NCBI GenBank assembly: GCA_021202075.1
Contig: JAJQDT010000116.1
Location: forward strand, 1-64,000
Length of the DNA: 64,000 nucleotides
Direction: 5' to 3'
Origin: Lachnospiraceae bacterium
GTDB taxonomy: Bacteria > Bacillota > Clostridia > Lachnospirales > Lachnospiraceae
Below the pieces are notes generated by a model, which was not told the DNA's origin, made no database searches, and saw only the letters and a list, made by a program, of their open reading frames with translations. A program made the position numbers and the translations under genes. Each line of letters begins with the position of its first letter. Position 1 is the stretch's first letter. Positions 35,436-43,288 of this stretch are shown here, in pieces.

Positions 35436-37073
35436 TCACACATGCGCCCGCGGTCCGCCGCCGTACGTGCGGACCGGTCCTTTTCCTCCGGGGCCGAGCG
35501 CGCCGGCCTTTTCCACCAGATCGACCAGCTTCTCGTCGTGATTTTCACGCACCTCGCTCTTCCGGTCAAAAACCATCGTAAGGAATCGATCCTTTGTCAC
35601 CGTCTCCCACTCAGGAAGCCCGGTGTGATTCGGGTCATTCGTATACGCAAACGCAACCAGCGCTCCCGCCATCTCATCCTGCACACGCTCAGAAACCCCC
35701 GGCACATACTCGGATTCAAAATACTCTGCATGATGGAAAATATATGCCTCGTCCGCATTGTGCCATGGAGCGCTGCCTCCGTAGCAGGGCATATCCAGCG
35801 AGAAAATCCAGTTCCAGGTCGGCCCGCAGCCCTGTTCGGCGCGCATCCGGCAAAGATTCCGGTGCGGCTTTCTCATAAACACGTCCACATACAATGCCTG
35901 AGCCTCCCCTTTATCCGGATAGGCCTTTAAAAACTGTTCCGTAATGTCCGCCGCATATTTTCCATAGCGCTCGCTCAGCTGTGCGACGGTCGTCTCCCGG
36001 CTCCAGGTATTGATATCTCCCAGCCGGTCGTTGTGATGACACGAGGAAGTGAATTCTCCCAGCACGCTTCCCGCCAGCATGGGAATGGCTTTTGTCTCCT
36101 CCCGGAAGCGCACGCCATCCTCCTGCGGATTTCCGAAAAAGTTCTTATTATCAACAGGCGGCGTCCACTGAAGCCGTGCCCCTGTGCGCTCGATAAACCG
36201 GTCATAACAGTAATTGGTTGCCTTTGCGAGCTGATAATAAGGAATGGTCTCAATCTCACCAATGGTCTCCTCATTCAGTCCCAGATACTCTGCAATGTCC
36301 CGCGCCACGAGCGCTGCGTTTTCATGCGTAAAATACGTGTCCTTTCCGGTGCCGCTGTGGATAGAAACCTTCTGATACAGCCCGTCCGCCGCCGGCATCT
36401 GCATCAGCTCCAGAATCTTAAATCCCCCGCCCGACTGTCCGAACAGCATGACATTGTCCGGATCTCCCCCAAAACCGCGGATATTCTCTTTTACCCATTT
36501 CAGCGACTGCACCAGATCCATCATCCCCGCGTAGCCGGAATCCTTATATTCCTCCCCGTAGGAGGACAGATCCAGATAACCCAGCACATTCAGCCGGTGA
36601 TTGACCGACACGACCACTACTCTGCCCCATTTCGCCAGTTCTTCCCCGTCGTATGCGGTGATTTCAATGGCAGACCCATGCTCCTGTCCGCCGCCGTGGA
36701 TCCATACCATGACCGGCATCTTTTTCTCCCGGCCAATCTCCGGCGTCCAGATATTCAGATTCTGGCAGAATTCACTCTGCGGATACCAGTAATGCGGCTC
36801 GGTAAACGCATCGCCCGGAATCCGTGTGCTGATTTCATCCGGCACCGGCCCGTAAGCCACCGCCGCCTTTACTCCTTCCCAGCAGTCCGGCTCTTCCGGA
36901 AGATGAAACCGCCTTGCCTTCGCGTATTCAATCCCCCGAAATATAAAACAGCCATCTGTCCAGGTTCCTCTCAGTTTTCCGTATTTCGTCTCAACCACCG
37001 GAAAATCCGGATTACTGATCGCCTGATGGATTAAACGTTTTGGATACACACCCTCGCCCCCTTCTATTCTCAT
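35436..37073 (-). CDS. Carboxylesterase type B, paralogue 2
   Basis: 545 residues, aligning along its length with the next gene at 33671. Motifs are FRGIEYA, QNLNIWTPE, VMVWIHGGGQEHGS, LFGQSGGG (nucleophile Ser) and a late His in ALVAFAYTNDPNH-like sequence. It lacks the insert seen in paralogue 1 and so gives an internal control for it. It has no signal peptide. The 155-base gap upstream holds nothing that I recognise beyond a start-proximal region. Confidence 0.85.
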   Translation of the reverse strand: MRIEGGEGVYPKRLIHQAISNPDFPVVETKYGKLRGTWTDGCFIFRGIEYAKARRFHLPEEPDCWEGVKAAVAYGPVPDEISTRIPGDAFTEPHYWYPQSEFCQNLNIWTPEIGREKKMPVMVWIHGGGQEHGSAIEITAYDGEELAKWGRVVVVSVNHRLNVLGYLDLSSYGEEYKDSGYAGMMDLVQSLKWVKENIRGFGGDPDNVMLFGQSGGGFKILELMQMPAADGLYQKVSIHSGTGKDTYFTHENAALVARDIAEYLGLNEETIGEIETIPYYQLAKATNYCYDRFIERTGARLQWTPPVDNKNFFGNPQEDGVRFREETKAIPMLAGSVLGEFTSSCHHNDRLGDINTWSRETTVAQLSERYGKYAADITEQFLKAYPDKGEAQALYVDVFMRKPHRNLCRMRAEQGCGPTWNWIFSLDMPCYGGSAPWHNADEAYIFHHAEYFESEYVPGVSERVQDEMAGALVAFAYTNDPNHTGLPEWETVTKDRFLTMVFDRKSEVRENHDEKLVDLVEKAGALGPGGKGPVRTYGGGPRAHV

Positions 37074-37228
37074 TATCGTACTTGTTCATAACCCCGCCTA
37101 TAATAAATGCTTTCCCACCAACCATGTCTTTTCCGTTCTGATAAACAACGACTCCCTGATTCCGCCCGGCTGAAAATCTGCAGCGGCCTTGCAGTCCTTC
37201 CTGACACAAATACTTTCACCTGTCCGTA

Positions 37229-38251
37229 TTATTTGCTTACCCGTGTCCGCCAGAAGTTCACCGCATCCGCCAGCCAGCCGTCTGCCTCCGTATGAAAGCC
37301 CTTGCCAAAATTGTGCGGCGCATCCGCGACCCTCACAAACTGATGAGGAACCTTTTTCTCTGTGAGCGCCTGCGCCATCTGTTCCGAATGACAGATCGGC
37401 ACCTTTTCATCCAGCTCGCCGTGAATCAGGAAGACCGGCGGATAGTCTGCGTCAATCAACTGCGTCGGGCAGATACCTTCATATTTGCCAGCAAGCGGCG
37501 CGAACGCACAGACAACCGCGCCCGGAGAAAGCAAGCCTCCCGTTCGGTATCCACACCTCTCCGCGCCCGGAGATTGTATGCCGCCCGTTCGATATCCCCA
37601 CGCTTCCGTACCCCAAAGCGCTGCCGACACGCCGCCGGAGGAAAATCCAAAGACGGAATAATCCTCTGCATCCGGAAAACTCTGAATCATGCAGGAAACA
37701 GCGGCTCCCATGTCCTTCATCATGTCAGAGAGAAACGCATGCTCCTTCTTGGTGAAGCAGCTCTTTTCAGCTTCTGTACCGGCTGCTTTCCTTTTTCCCG
37801 CAAAGTCCGTCCCTGCTGTACAGATGTCTGACAGGGAAATATCTGTCATCGTGCGGTGTCTCCAGACCGCCACATTCACTCCCAACCGATCCAGCTCCAC
37901 CGCAATTGGCACCCCGGCGCTCTTAAACAAATCGACCGTCACAAAATCCCCCGCCGGAATCACAAAGCACCACGGACTGCCCGGATGGCGGTGAAACAGG
38001 AAAATGCCGGTGCCAGCTTCCCCGTCAAGGTCAAAGTAAACCTCTTTTCCTGTTTCCAGTTCCTCAAAAATCAGATTGAGTGAAATCATCGCGTTATAGG
38101 CATTGCGCTCTCCCAGATCAAAGATCGTCTTCGAAGTGTTCTGCTCCGTCATTTCTCCTGGAAGGCAGATATCCAGAATCTTCTTTAATTCCGGATAGTT
38201 CCGGCAAAGCTCCATAATTTCATCAAACCTGGTTTCCATAGTAAATGTCAT
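37229..38251 (-). CDS. Alpha/beta hydrolase with a duplicated coding segment
   Basis: About 340 residues, probably a cytoplasmic esterase or peptidase of the dienelactone-hydrolase/prolyl-oligopeptidase type. The nucleophile elbow is FGFSSGG, the acid lies in GELDEKVP and the His in DAPHNFG. Just after the elbow, where the fold needs a short helix, two GYRTGG-SPGA units occur, encoded by perfect-length 45-base repeats (37517-37561, 37562-37606). This position is risky for the fold, so activity is uncertain. The start is unclear: ATG at 38251 has only a weak GAGG upstream; GTG at 38269 is an alternative. Confidence 0.7.
   Translation of the reverse strand: MTFTMETRFDEIMELCRNYPELKKILDICLPGEMTEQNTSKTIFDLGERNAYNAMISLNLIFEELETGKEVYFDLDGEAGTGIFLFHRHPGSPWCFVIPAGDFVTVDLFKSAGVPIAVELDRLGVNVAVWRHRTMTDISLSDICTAGTDFAGKRKAAGTEAEKSCFTKKEHAFLSDMMKDMGAAVSCMIQSFPDAEDYSVFGFSSGGVSAALWGTEAWGYRTGGIQSPGAERCGYRTGGLLSPGAVVCAFAPLAGKYEGICPTQLIDADYPPVFLIHGELDEKVPICHSEQMAQALTEKKVPHQFVRVADAPHNFGKGFHTEADGWLADAVNFWRTRVSK
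37517..37606 (-). repeat. Two 45-base tandem repeats inside a hydrolase gene
   Basis: Units at 37517 and 37562 both begin CGCGCCCGGAGA and end with a CCCGTTCG-TATCC block. They encode GYRTGG-SPGAER-like segments in frame. Confidence 0.8.
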
Positions 38252-38376
38252 GATTCTTTTCAACCTCACATCCGTAAAATCAAATCATATTCTGCTGTAT
38301 TATTTCTCAAGCTTTCACTCTGCCCGGCAGTCTGGCAAGCTTTCAGATAATAATTGTAATGTTTCAGAAAAGCTTT

Positions 38377-39474
38377 TCAGGAAACATAAAACCCGATTGC
38401 CGCCGGATGCTTCATCTGCACACACTCTTCCCTTTCCCTCAGTGTTCCGTCTTCCTCTACCGTCAGTGTGTAAACCGCGTTGTCGTTATGTCCCGCAATC
38501 ATGATAAACCGTTCATCTGGTGTGAAGTGCACACCGCGCGGATCCTTGCCTGTCAGCTCAAGCTTCTGAAGCAGCTGAAGACCTCCTGTTCTTTCATCCA
38601 CCGCATAGACCAGCGCATACCCTTTTCCTCTCACAAAGTCGTAGAGGATCGGCTTTTCCGGATGGAACAGCAGCTCCGACTGGTTATCGCCTTCCGAGAA
38701 AACTTCATCTGTATCAAGCAGCGCCTTCTCCTCCACAAGGCAGATATCCTCCGTGTCGCTGACATCATACTGCGCGATCACCGGCCGATTCTGATAATTC
38801 ACATACAGATACGGCAGCGTCGGGTGGAACGCGCCGACCCGGGCGCCATCCCGGTTCGCACCGGACGGAATCGAGCGCAGATAATGCAGCTTCTCTTTCT
38901 GGTCATCCAGTTCAAAGAAATACACCCGGTTCCCTTCCAGATCATTTTCTGCATATAAATTCGTGTGCGGCCTCTGATACGCCTTATGCAGCATCGTCCG
39001 CGGACTTGGACCATCCTTGTGCCATCCCACATCACAGAGCCTTCCCAGACTTCCGTCCGCTTTCAGCTGGTAAAGGCTCGTCACCGAATCATGAGAAATC
39101 AGCCTGCTTTCAAAACCGCCATCTTCGTTCTGAACGACAATTTTCACGATATCCCCCACCGCAAAATGTGTGATGACCGCATACTCACCGCCCTCAGCTA
39201 TCGTAATAAAAGAAGGATTTGCTGATAACGTATCACGACACTCCAGCTCCGTCAATTCCCCATTTTCTGGATTGATCTGAAATACATATACATATCCCAT
39301 ATCCTGTTCATCGGTTGCCAGCAAGCGATCCTTATTTACACAGATGCATCCGGCGTTCACCTGCGACGCCACGGTTTTTAAATAATGAAGCGCTCCAGTC
39401 TTCTCATCATACGCACAGATATGGATTCCCTCCGAACCACTGTAATTAAAACTCCCTATGTACGCATATCCCAT
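38377..39474 (-). CDS. Lactonase-family beta-propeller protein, paralogue
   Basis: 365 residues, PF10282-like. Blades are visible as YAYIGSFNYSGSEGIHIC, YVYVFQINPENGELTEL, LPYLYVNYQNRPVIAQY and PRGVHFTPDERFIMIAG. It is a distant paralogue of the protein at 22839. It may open a sugar or aromatic lactone; the family is mostly untested. Cytoplasmic. It is the first gene of the minus-strand hydrolase run and has a TGCACA-type site upstream. Confidence 0.83.
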   Translation of the reverse strand: MGYAYIGSFNYSGSEGIHICAYDEKTGALHYLKTVASQVNAGCICVNKDRLLATDEQDMGYVYVFQINPENGELTELECRDTLSANPSFITIAEGGEYAVITHFAVGDIVKIVVQNEDGGFESRLISHDSVTSLYQLKADGSLGRLCDVGWHKDGPSPRTMLHKAYQRPHTNLYAENDLEGNRVYFFELDDQKEKLHYLRSIPSGANRDGARVGAFHPTLPYLYVNYQNRPVIAQYDVSDTEDICLVEEKALLDTDEVFSEGDNQSELLFHPEKPILYDFVRGKGYALVYAVDERTGGLQLLQKLELTGKDPRGVHFTPDERFIMIAGHNDNAVYTLTVEEDGTLREREECVQMKHPAAIGFYVS

Positions 39475-39614
39475 TCCCCTGCTCCTTTCTTATTTTGCTG
39501 TCTTTTGCTCCAGTCAACGCCCTCAGGATGCTTCCGTTCTTGGACAAAAGGCACAAAATCTGTCTTTTCCTCATCGTAGCAGATGAAATGTTGATTTTCT
39601 GTAGTTATATTTTT

Positions 39615-39627
39615 GAATATGTGCAAA
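39615..39627 (-). promoter_or_regulatory. Candidate AraC-type regulator site D
   Basis: The minus strand reads TTTGCACATATTC, resembling the 5' half of sites A and B, about 140 bases before the lactonase paralogue. Weak match. Confidence 0.25.
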
Positions 39628-39748
39628 ATTTTTGGTTCGTACAGGTGAACACACATACATTGAATTGATACCAAATTCTGAAAAATGTAATTTTTTCGTT
39701 TCAACAGCGAGCAGTCGCCAAATATCAGTGCAAGCCATATCATAAGGT

Positions 39749-39858
39749 GTCGGCAAGGCCAGCGGACACTGAGTGCCAGTGGCACTCATTTAGCGCCGAC
39801 CGAAGCGTAGACCTTTATGACTCCGGCTGCCTGTCTCGTTGCTTCGCGGAAATAAAAA
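39749..39858 (+). repeat. Composite hairpin and dispersed repeat family D, copy 2
   Basis: GTCGGC/GCCGAC (39749-39800) encloses the near-palindrome TGAGTGCCAGTGGCACTCA (39770-39788). It is followed by the 47-base family D repeat at 39812-39858, 42 of 47 identical to 7932-7978. It lies in the 511-base gap before the MATE gene, which also contains site D. Confidence 0.55.
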
Positions 39859-39985
39859 GGGGCTTAACAAAATATACAATTTCTTTAATCTGAACCATTC
39901 GAAACACCCCTGCTGATAAGCTAAAATAAATCCTGACTTAATATTGCTGCTTTTTAAGTTTTTGAGATTAGAGAGGTACTAAACT

Positions 39986-41359
39986 ATGGAAGCAAAAGCA
40001 CAGAAAAAGATAGGTCTGGATCTGACCGAGGGCTCGATTTTAAGGGGGCTTCTCATTTTCGCTGTCCCGATTGTACTTACCAATGTCATCCAGCAGTTTT
40101 ATTCCCTGGTAGATCTGATGGTGATCGGACAATTTGTCGGGAGTACGGGAACCGCGGGAGTCTCATCAGGAGGCGAGATTGCAGATCTGGTGATGCCGGT
40201 AGCGACCGCGTTCGCGAGCGCCGGACAGATTTATATTGCGCAGCTGGTCGGCTCCAGACAGATCGACCAGACAAAAAAAGGCGCCGGGACGCTGATTACG
40301 CTGATGCTTCTTATTTCGACTGCGTTTATGATTATCACAATTGTATTCTGCGGTCCGATTTTACGCCTGATTAATTGCCCGGAGGCGGCGTTTGAGCAGG
40401 CCCGGGCTTATATGATCATTACGGCAATCGGTATGCCGTTTATTTATGGTTATAATGCGGTGTGCGGCATTTTGCGGGGAATGGGCGAATCCAGAAAGCC
40501 ATTGCTTTTTATCAGTGTGGCAGCGGTTATCAATATCGTACTGGATGTGGTTTTGGTGGTTCTGTTTCGGATGGATGCGGCCGGAACTGCGATTGCGACA
40601 ACCCTTGCACAGGTAGGCGCATTCACAGCAGCGTTTTTGTTTATGAACAAACATAAAAAAGAATTTGATTTTGAGCTGCGCTTGTCTTATTTCAGGCTGG
40701 ATCGCCATGCAACCAGAGTTATTTTATATCAGGGGCTTCCGCAGGCCATCCGTTCTCTGCTGGTGCGGTTCTCGCTGCTCTGGGTGAACGCAAACATTAA
40801 CAGCTATGGGCTCACGGCTACCGCGACGAACGGCGTCGGCAATAAGATTCAGAAATTCCTGGATGTGTTTACCACCAGCCTCAACCAGGCGGCCGGTGCA
40901 ATGGTGGGACAGAACCTCGGAGCCAGAAAACAGGAGCGGGCCGGGAAAACCATCTGGTGTACGTTCGCCTGTACAATGACGGTTGCTGTTTCCCTGACAG
41001 CCATGTCACTGCTGATTCCACGGGAAATATTCGGACTTTTCACAAAGGATCCGGAGGTCCTGGAGATGGGCGTGGTCTTTATGCACATGCTGATAGCCTA
41101 TTATTTTTGCTCCGCGGTTGTCACCGCTTTTCAGGCGATGGTGGTCGGATGCGGATTCGCATCCCTGAACTTCGCAATCGGCATTCTGGACGGCGTAATT
41201 TCCAAAATCGGTCTCAGCATTCTGTTCGCGACTGTGATGGGAATGGGAGTGTACGGTTATTTCTGGGCAATCGGATTTTCGAGAGTGCTGCCGGGAGTCA
41301 TCTGTATTGCTTTCTTTATCAGCGGAAAATGGAAAAAACGGAAATTGCTGACGGAGTGA
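39986..41359 (+). CDS. MATE-family efflux transporter
   Basis: A 457-residue multidrug/Na+ or H+ antiporter with twelve helices. The N-terminal signature VPIVLTNVIQQFYSLVDLMV and the mid-protein YQGLPQAIRSLL-type repeat are typical. The ribosome binding site AGAGAGG lies upstream. Substrate unknown. It is followed on the same strand by the aldose epimerase, with 117 bases between them, so cotranscription is possible but not obvious. Confidence 0.9.
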   Translation: MEAKAQKKIGLDLTEGSILRGLLIFAVPIVLTNVIQQFYSLVDLMVIGQFVGSTGTAGVSSGGEIADLVMPVATAFASAGQIYIAQLVGSRQIDQTKKGAGTLITLMLLISTAFMIITIVFCGPILRLINCPEAAFEQARAYMIITAIGMPFIYGYNAVCGILRGMGESRKPLLFISVAAVINIVLDVVLVVLFRMDAAGTAIATTLAQVGAFTAAFLFMNKHKKEFDFELRLSYFRLDRHATRVILYQGLPQAIRSLLVRFSLLWVNANINSYGLTATATNGVGNKIQKFLDVFTTSLNQAAGAMVGQNLGARKQERAGKTIWCTFACTMTVAVSLTAMSLLIPREIFGLFTKDPEVLEMGVVFMHMLIAYYFCSAVVTAFQAMVVGCGFASLNFAIGILDGVISKIGLSILFATVMGMGVYGYFWAIGFSRVLPGVICIAFFISGKWKKRKLLTE

Positions 41360-41476
41360 AGCAATTGAAATGGCTGAAATGATTGAATTGATTAACATGG
41401 AATTCTCGTGTACCTGAAATATAGTACTTAAAGTACTCAAATGGAAGCAAAACCAGTTGGATGGAGGATAACAAGA

Positions 41477-42574
41477 ATGGTAGAGAAAAAGGCGTTTGGC
41501 AGGCTTGGCGATGGGAGGATGGTATCTCTTTATCGGATTACAAATCAATACGGGGAATATGTGTCGCTTCTGGATTATGGCGCAACCATCTATGAGATTA
41601 TAGTAAGAGACCGGAACGGTCAATTAGGAGATGTGGTGCTTGGCGCACCGGGAGCAGACAGTCTGGAGACGTTTCCATTTATGGGAAGCACGATCGGGCG
41701 CTGCGCGAACCGAATCGCAAATGGGCGCTATGAGGCGGATGGGATACAATATCAGCTGGAACAGAATATGGGAAAACATTTCCTGCATGGCGGAAGTGGT
41801 AATTACGCAAAGAAACTGTTTTCCGGCTCGGTCGATGAGGCACTCCAGTCCGTGACCTTTTATTATAAGGACACTGGCGAGGGCGGTTTTACCTGCGATG
41901 CAGACGCGTATGTTACCTTCCGGTTCGATGAGGAGGCACGGCTCTCCATTATCTATGACTGGTCCGGCGAGGACACGACCATCTTGAATCCGACGAACCA
42001 TTCATATTTCAACCTAGCAGGGACAAAAGATGCGCGGGGGCAGAAGCTTAGAATCTGTTCCGGAAACCGCGTATCCAGAGATGAGGATGGAATTCCGGAC
42101 GGAGGAGAGATTCCGGTGAAAGGGACGGCCGCCGATTTTGAACAGATGTGGAGCATCTGTCAGGCGATGGAATCCGATAATACCGGGTATTTTGAAGACG
42201 CTGTCAAATTATATGACGAAGTTTATGTGATGAACGATAAAACCAGCCGGCCGGCTGCACAGGCGGCTTCCCAATCCGAAGCTGATCCGCAAAAAAACAG
42301 GCCCTTCCGGCTCCTGGCGGAGCTTTCTAGCCCGGAAACAGGGCGAACCCTTCATGTTTATTCTGATATGCCGTCGCTGGTCCTGTTTCTGATCCCGATT
42401 GAACCCGGCGTAACCGGAAAACACGGTCAGGTTTATGAAGGCTACTGTGGTGTCTGCCTTGAGACAGGCTTTGTCCCGAATGCAGTCAATTGCCCGCAAT
42501 TCGACTCCCCGTTATTCCACAAAGGAGAGCAGCTTCACTCCGTCACGGTGTATCAGTTTGGGACAGAGTGCTAA
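41477..42574 (+). CDS. galM: Aldose 1-epimerase (galactose mutarotase)
   Basis: Interconverts alpha and beta anomers of aldoses in the Leloir pathway. Characteristic blocks are LLDYGATIYEIIV, GSTIGRCANRIANGRY, the catalytic His in NPTNHSYFNLAG, and a late Glu in CLETGFVPNAVN. A hydrophilic stretch (NDKTSRPAAQAASQSEADPQ, about residues 254-273) extends a surface loop beyond the usual length. GGAGG 9 bases upstream fixes the start at 41477. A strong terminator follows. Confidence 0.92.
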   Translation: MVEKKAFGRLGDGRMVSLYRITNQYGEYVSLLDYGATIYEIIVRDRNGQLGDVVLGAPGADSLETFPFMGSTIGRCANRIANGRYEADGIQYQLEQNMGKHFLHGGSGNYAKKLFSGSVDEALQSVTFYYKDTGEGGFTCDADAYVTFRFDEEARLSIIYDWSGEDTTILNPTNHSYFNLAGTKDARGQKLRICSGNRVSRDEDGIPDGGEIPVKGTAADFEQMWSICQAMESDNTGYFEDAVKLYDEVYVMNDKTSRPAAQAASQSEADPQKNRPFRLLAELSSPETGRTLHVYSDMPSLVLFLIPIEPGVTGKHGQVYEGYCGVCLETGFVPNAVNCPQFDSPLFHKGEQLHSVTVYQFGTEC

Positions 42575-42596
42575 GGAAGATTCCTTACGCGCCCTT

Positions 42597-42651
42597 GCGC
42601 AAAAAACAGACGGAATTCTTTCATAGAAAGCGTTCCGTCTGTTTTTTGCGC
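42597..42651. terminator. Bidirectional terminator after galM
   Basis: GCGCAAAAAACAGACGGAA pairs with TTCCGTCTGTTTTTTGCGC (19 bp), with a second small stem CTTTC/GAAAG in the loop. T-runs lie inside both arms, so it can work on either strand. It directly follows family A repeat copy 3 when read on the minus strand. Confidence 0.85.
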
Positions 42652-42652
42652 A

Positions 42653-42695
42653 GGACTGCGAGAGGAATTTTTCCGGCTATCGCCGGACGCAGCCC
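42653..42695 (-). repeat. Dispersed stem-hairpin repeat, family A, copy 3
   Basis: On the minus strand, outer stem GGGCTGCG/CGCAGTCC (one G-T) encloses CCGGC-GATA-GCCGG and the single strand AAAAATTCCTCT, then TGCGCAAAAAA leading into the terminator. The order and spacing match copies 1 and 2. A 10-bp hairpin CGAGCAGGAG/CTCCTGCTCG follows at 42703-42734 on the plus strand. Confidence 0.62.
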
Positions 42696-42793
42696 GCGCG
42701 GGCGAGCAGGAGCCGACAAGTTGCCTCCTGCTCGATCACAGCAAAATGTGTAAATTTTCAACATAATCGGCCTCCGTTTCTTTTTCAAAAATA

Positions 42794-42827
42794 GTCAATT
42801 GACAGCCCAAAAAGTTAGAATTATAAT
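42794..42827 (+). promoter_or_regulatory. Consensus sigma-A promoter with overlapping palindrome (MarR operator)
   Basis: TTGACA (42799-42804), exactly 17 bases, TATAAT (42822-42827). The palindrome GTCAATTGAC (42794-42803) covers most of the -35 box, as expected for autorepression by the MarR protein encoded just downstream. Confidence 0.8.
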
Positions 42828-42862
42828 AATCAGGATTCTAGCAAAGGAGAATATCTATATCT

Positions 42863-43288
42863 ATGGAATTTCAAAATCTGCTTAATACGACACATTCCAT
42901 GCATCGAAAACTGGCCATGAAGATGATAGCAGATACCGGCCTGACTCCGGGACAGCCGAAGATACTGAATTATCTGTACTCACATGACGGAGCAAATCAG
43001 ACAGAGATTGCCGCCGCCTGTTTCATTGAAACCGCGTCGATGACTTCCGTGCTGAACGGGATGGAAGCGAAAGGCCTGGTGGAACGTCGGCGTCAGAATG
43101 GAAACCGGCGCACGTATTATATCTTTTTAACTGATAAGGGAAAGGAAATGTGCCGGATAATCGACGCTGCTTTTACGGAGATCAACGAAAAGGTGTTTGT
43201 CGGCATTTCTTCGGAGGATGTTTCATTTTTTATGGATGTTTTTGAAAGAGTTTATGAACAATTAGCAATTATGCTGGAGGAGTTATGA
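42863..43288 (+). CDS. MarR-family regulator of the MATE pump
   Basis: A 141-residue winged-helix repressor. The recognition helix region is QTEIAAACFIETASMTSVLN and the wing VERRRQNGNRRTYYIFLT. It overlaps the MATE gene by 4 bases (ATGA type), so the two are translationally coupled. A perfect promoter with an embedded palindrome lies upstream, so a MarR dimer probably blocks transcription until a ligand, perhaps a pump substrate, releases it. The ribosome binding site is AAAGGAG. Confidence 0.9.
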   Translation: MEFQNLLNTTHSMHRKLAMKMIADTGLTPGQPKILNYLYSHDGANQTEIAAACFIETASMTSVLNGMEAKGLVERRRQNGNRRTYYIFLTDKGKEMCRIIDAAFTEINEKVFVGISSEDVSFFMDVFERVYEQLAIMLEEL

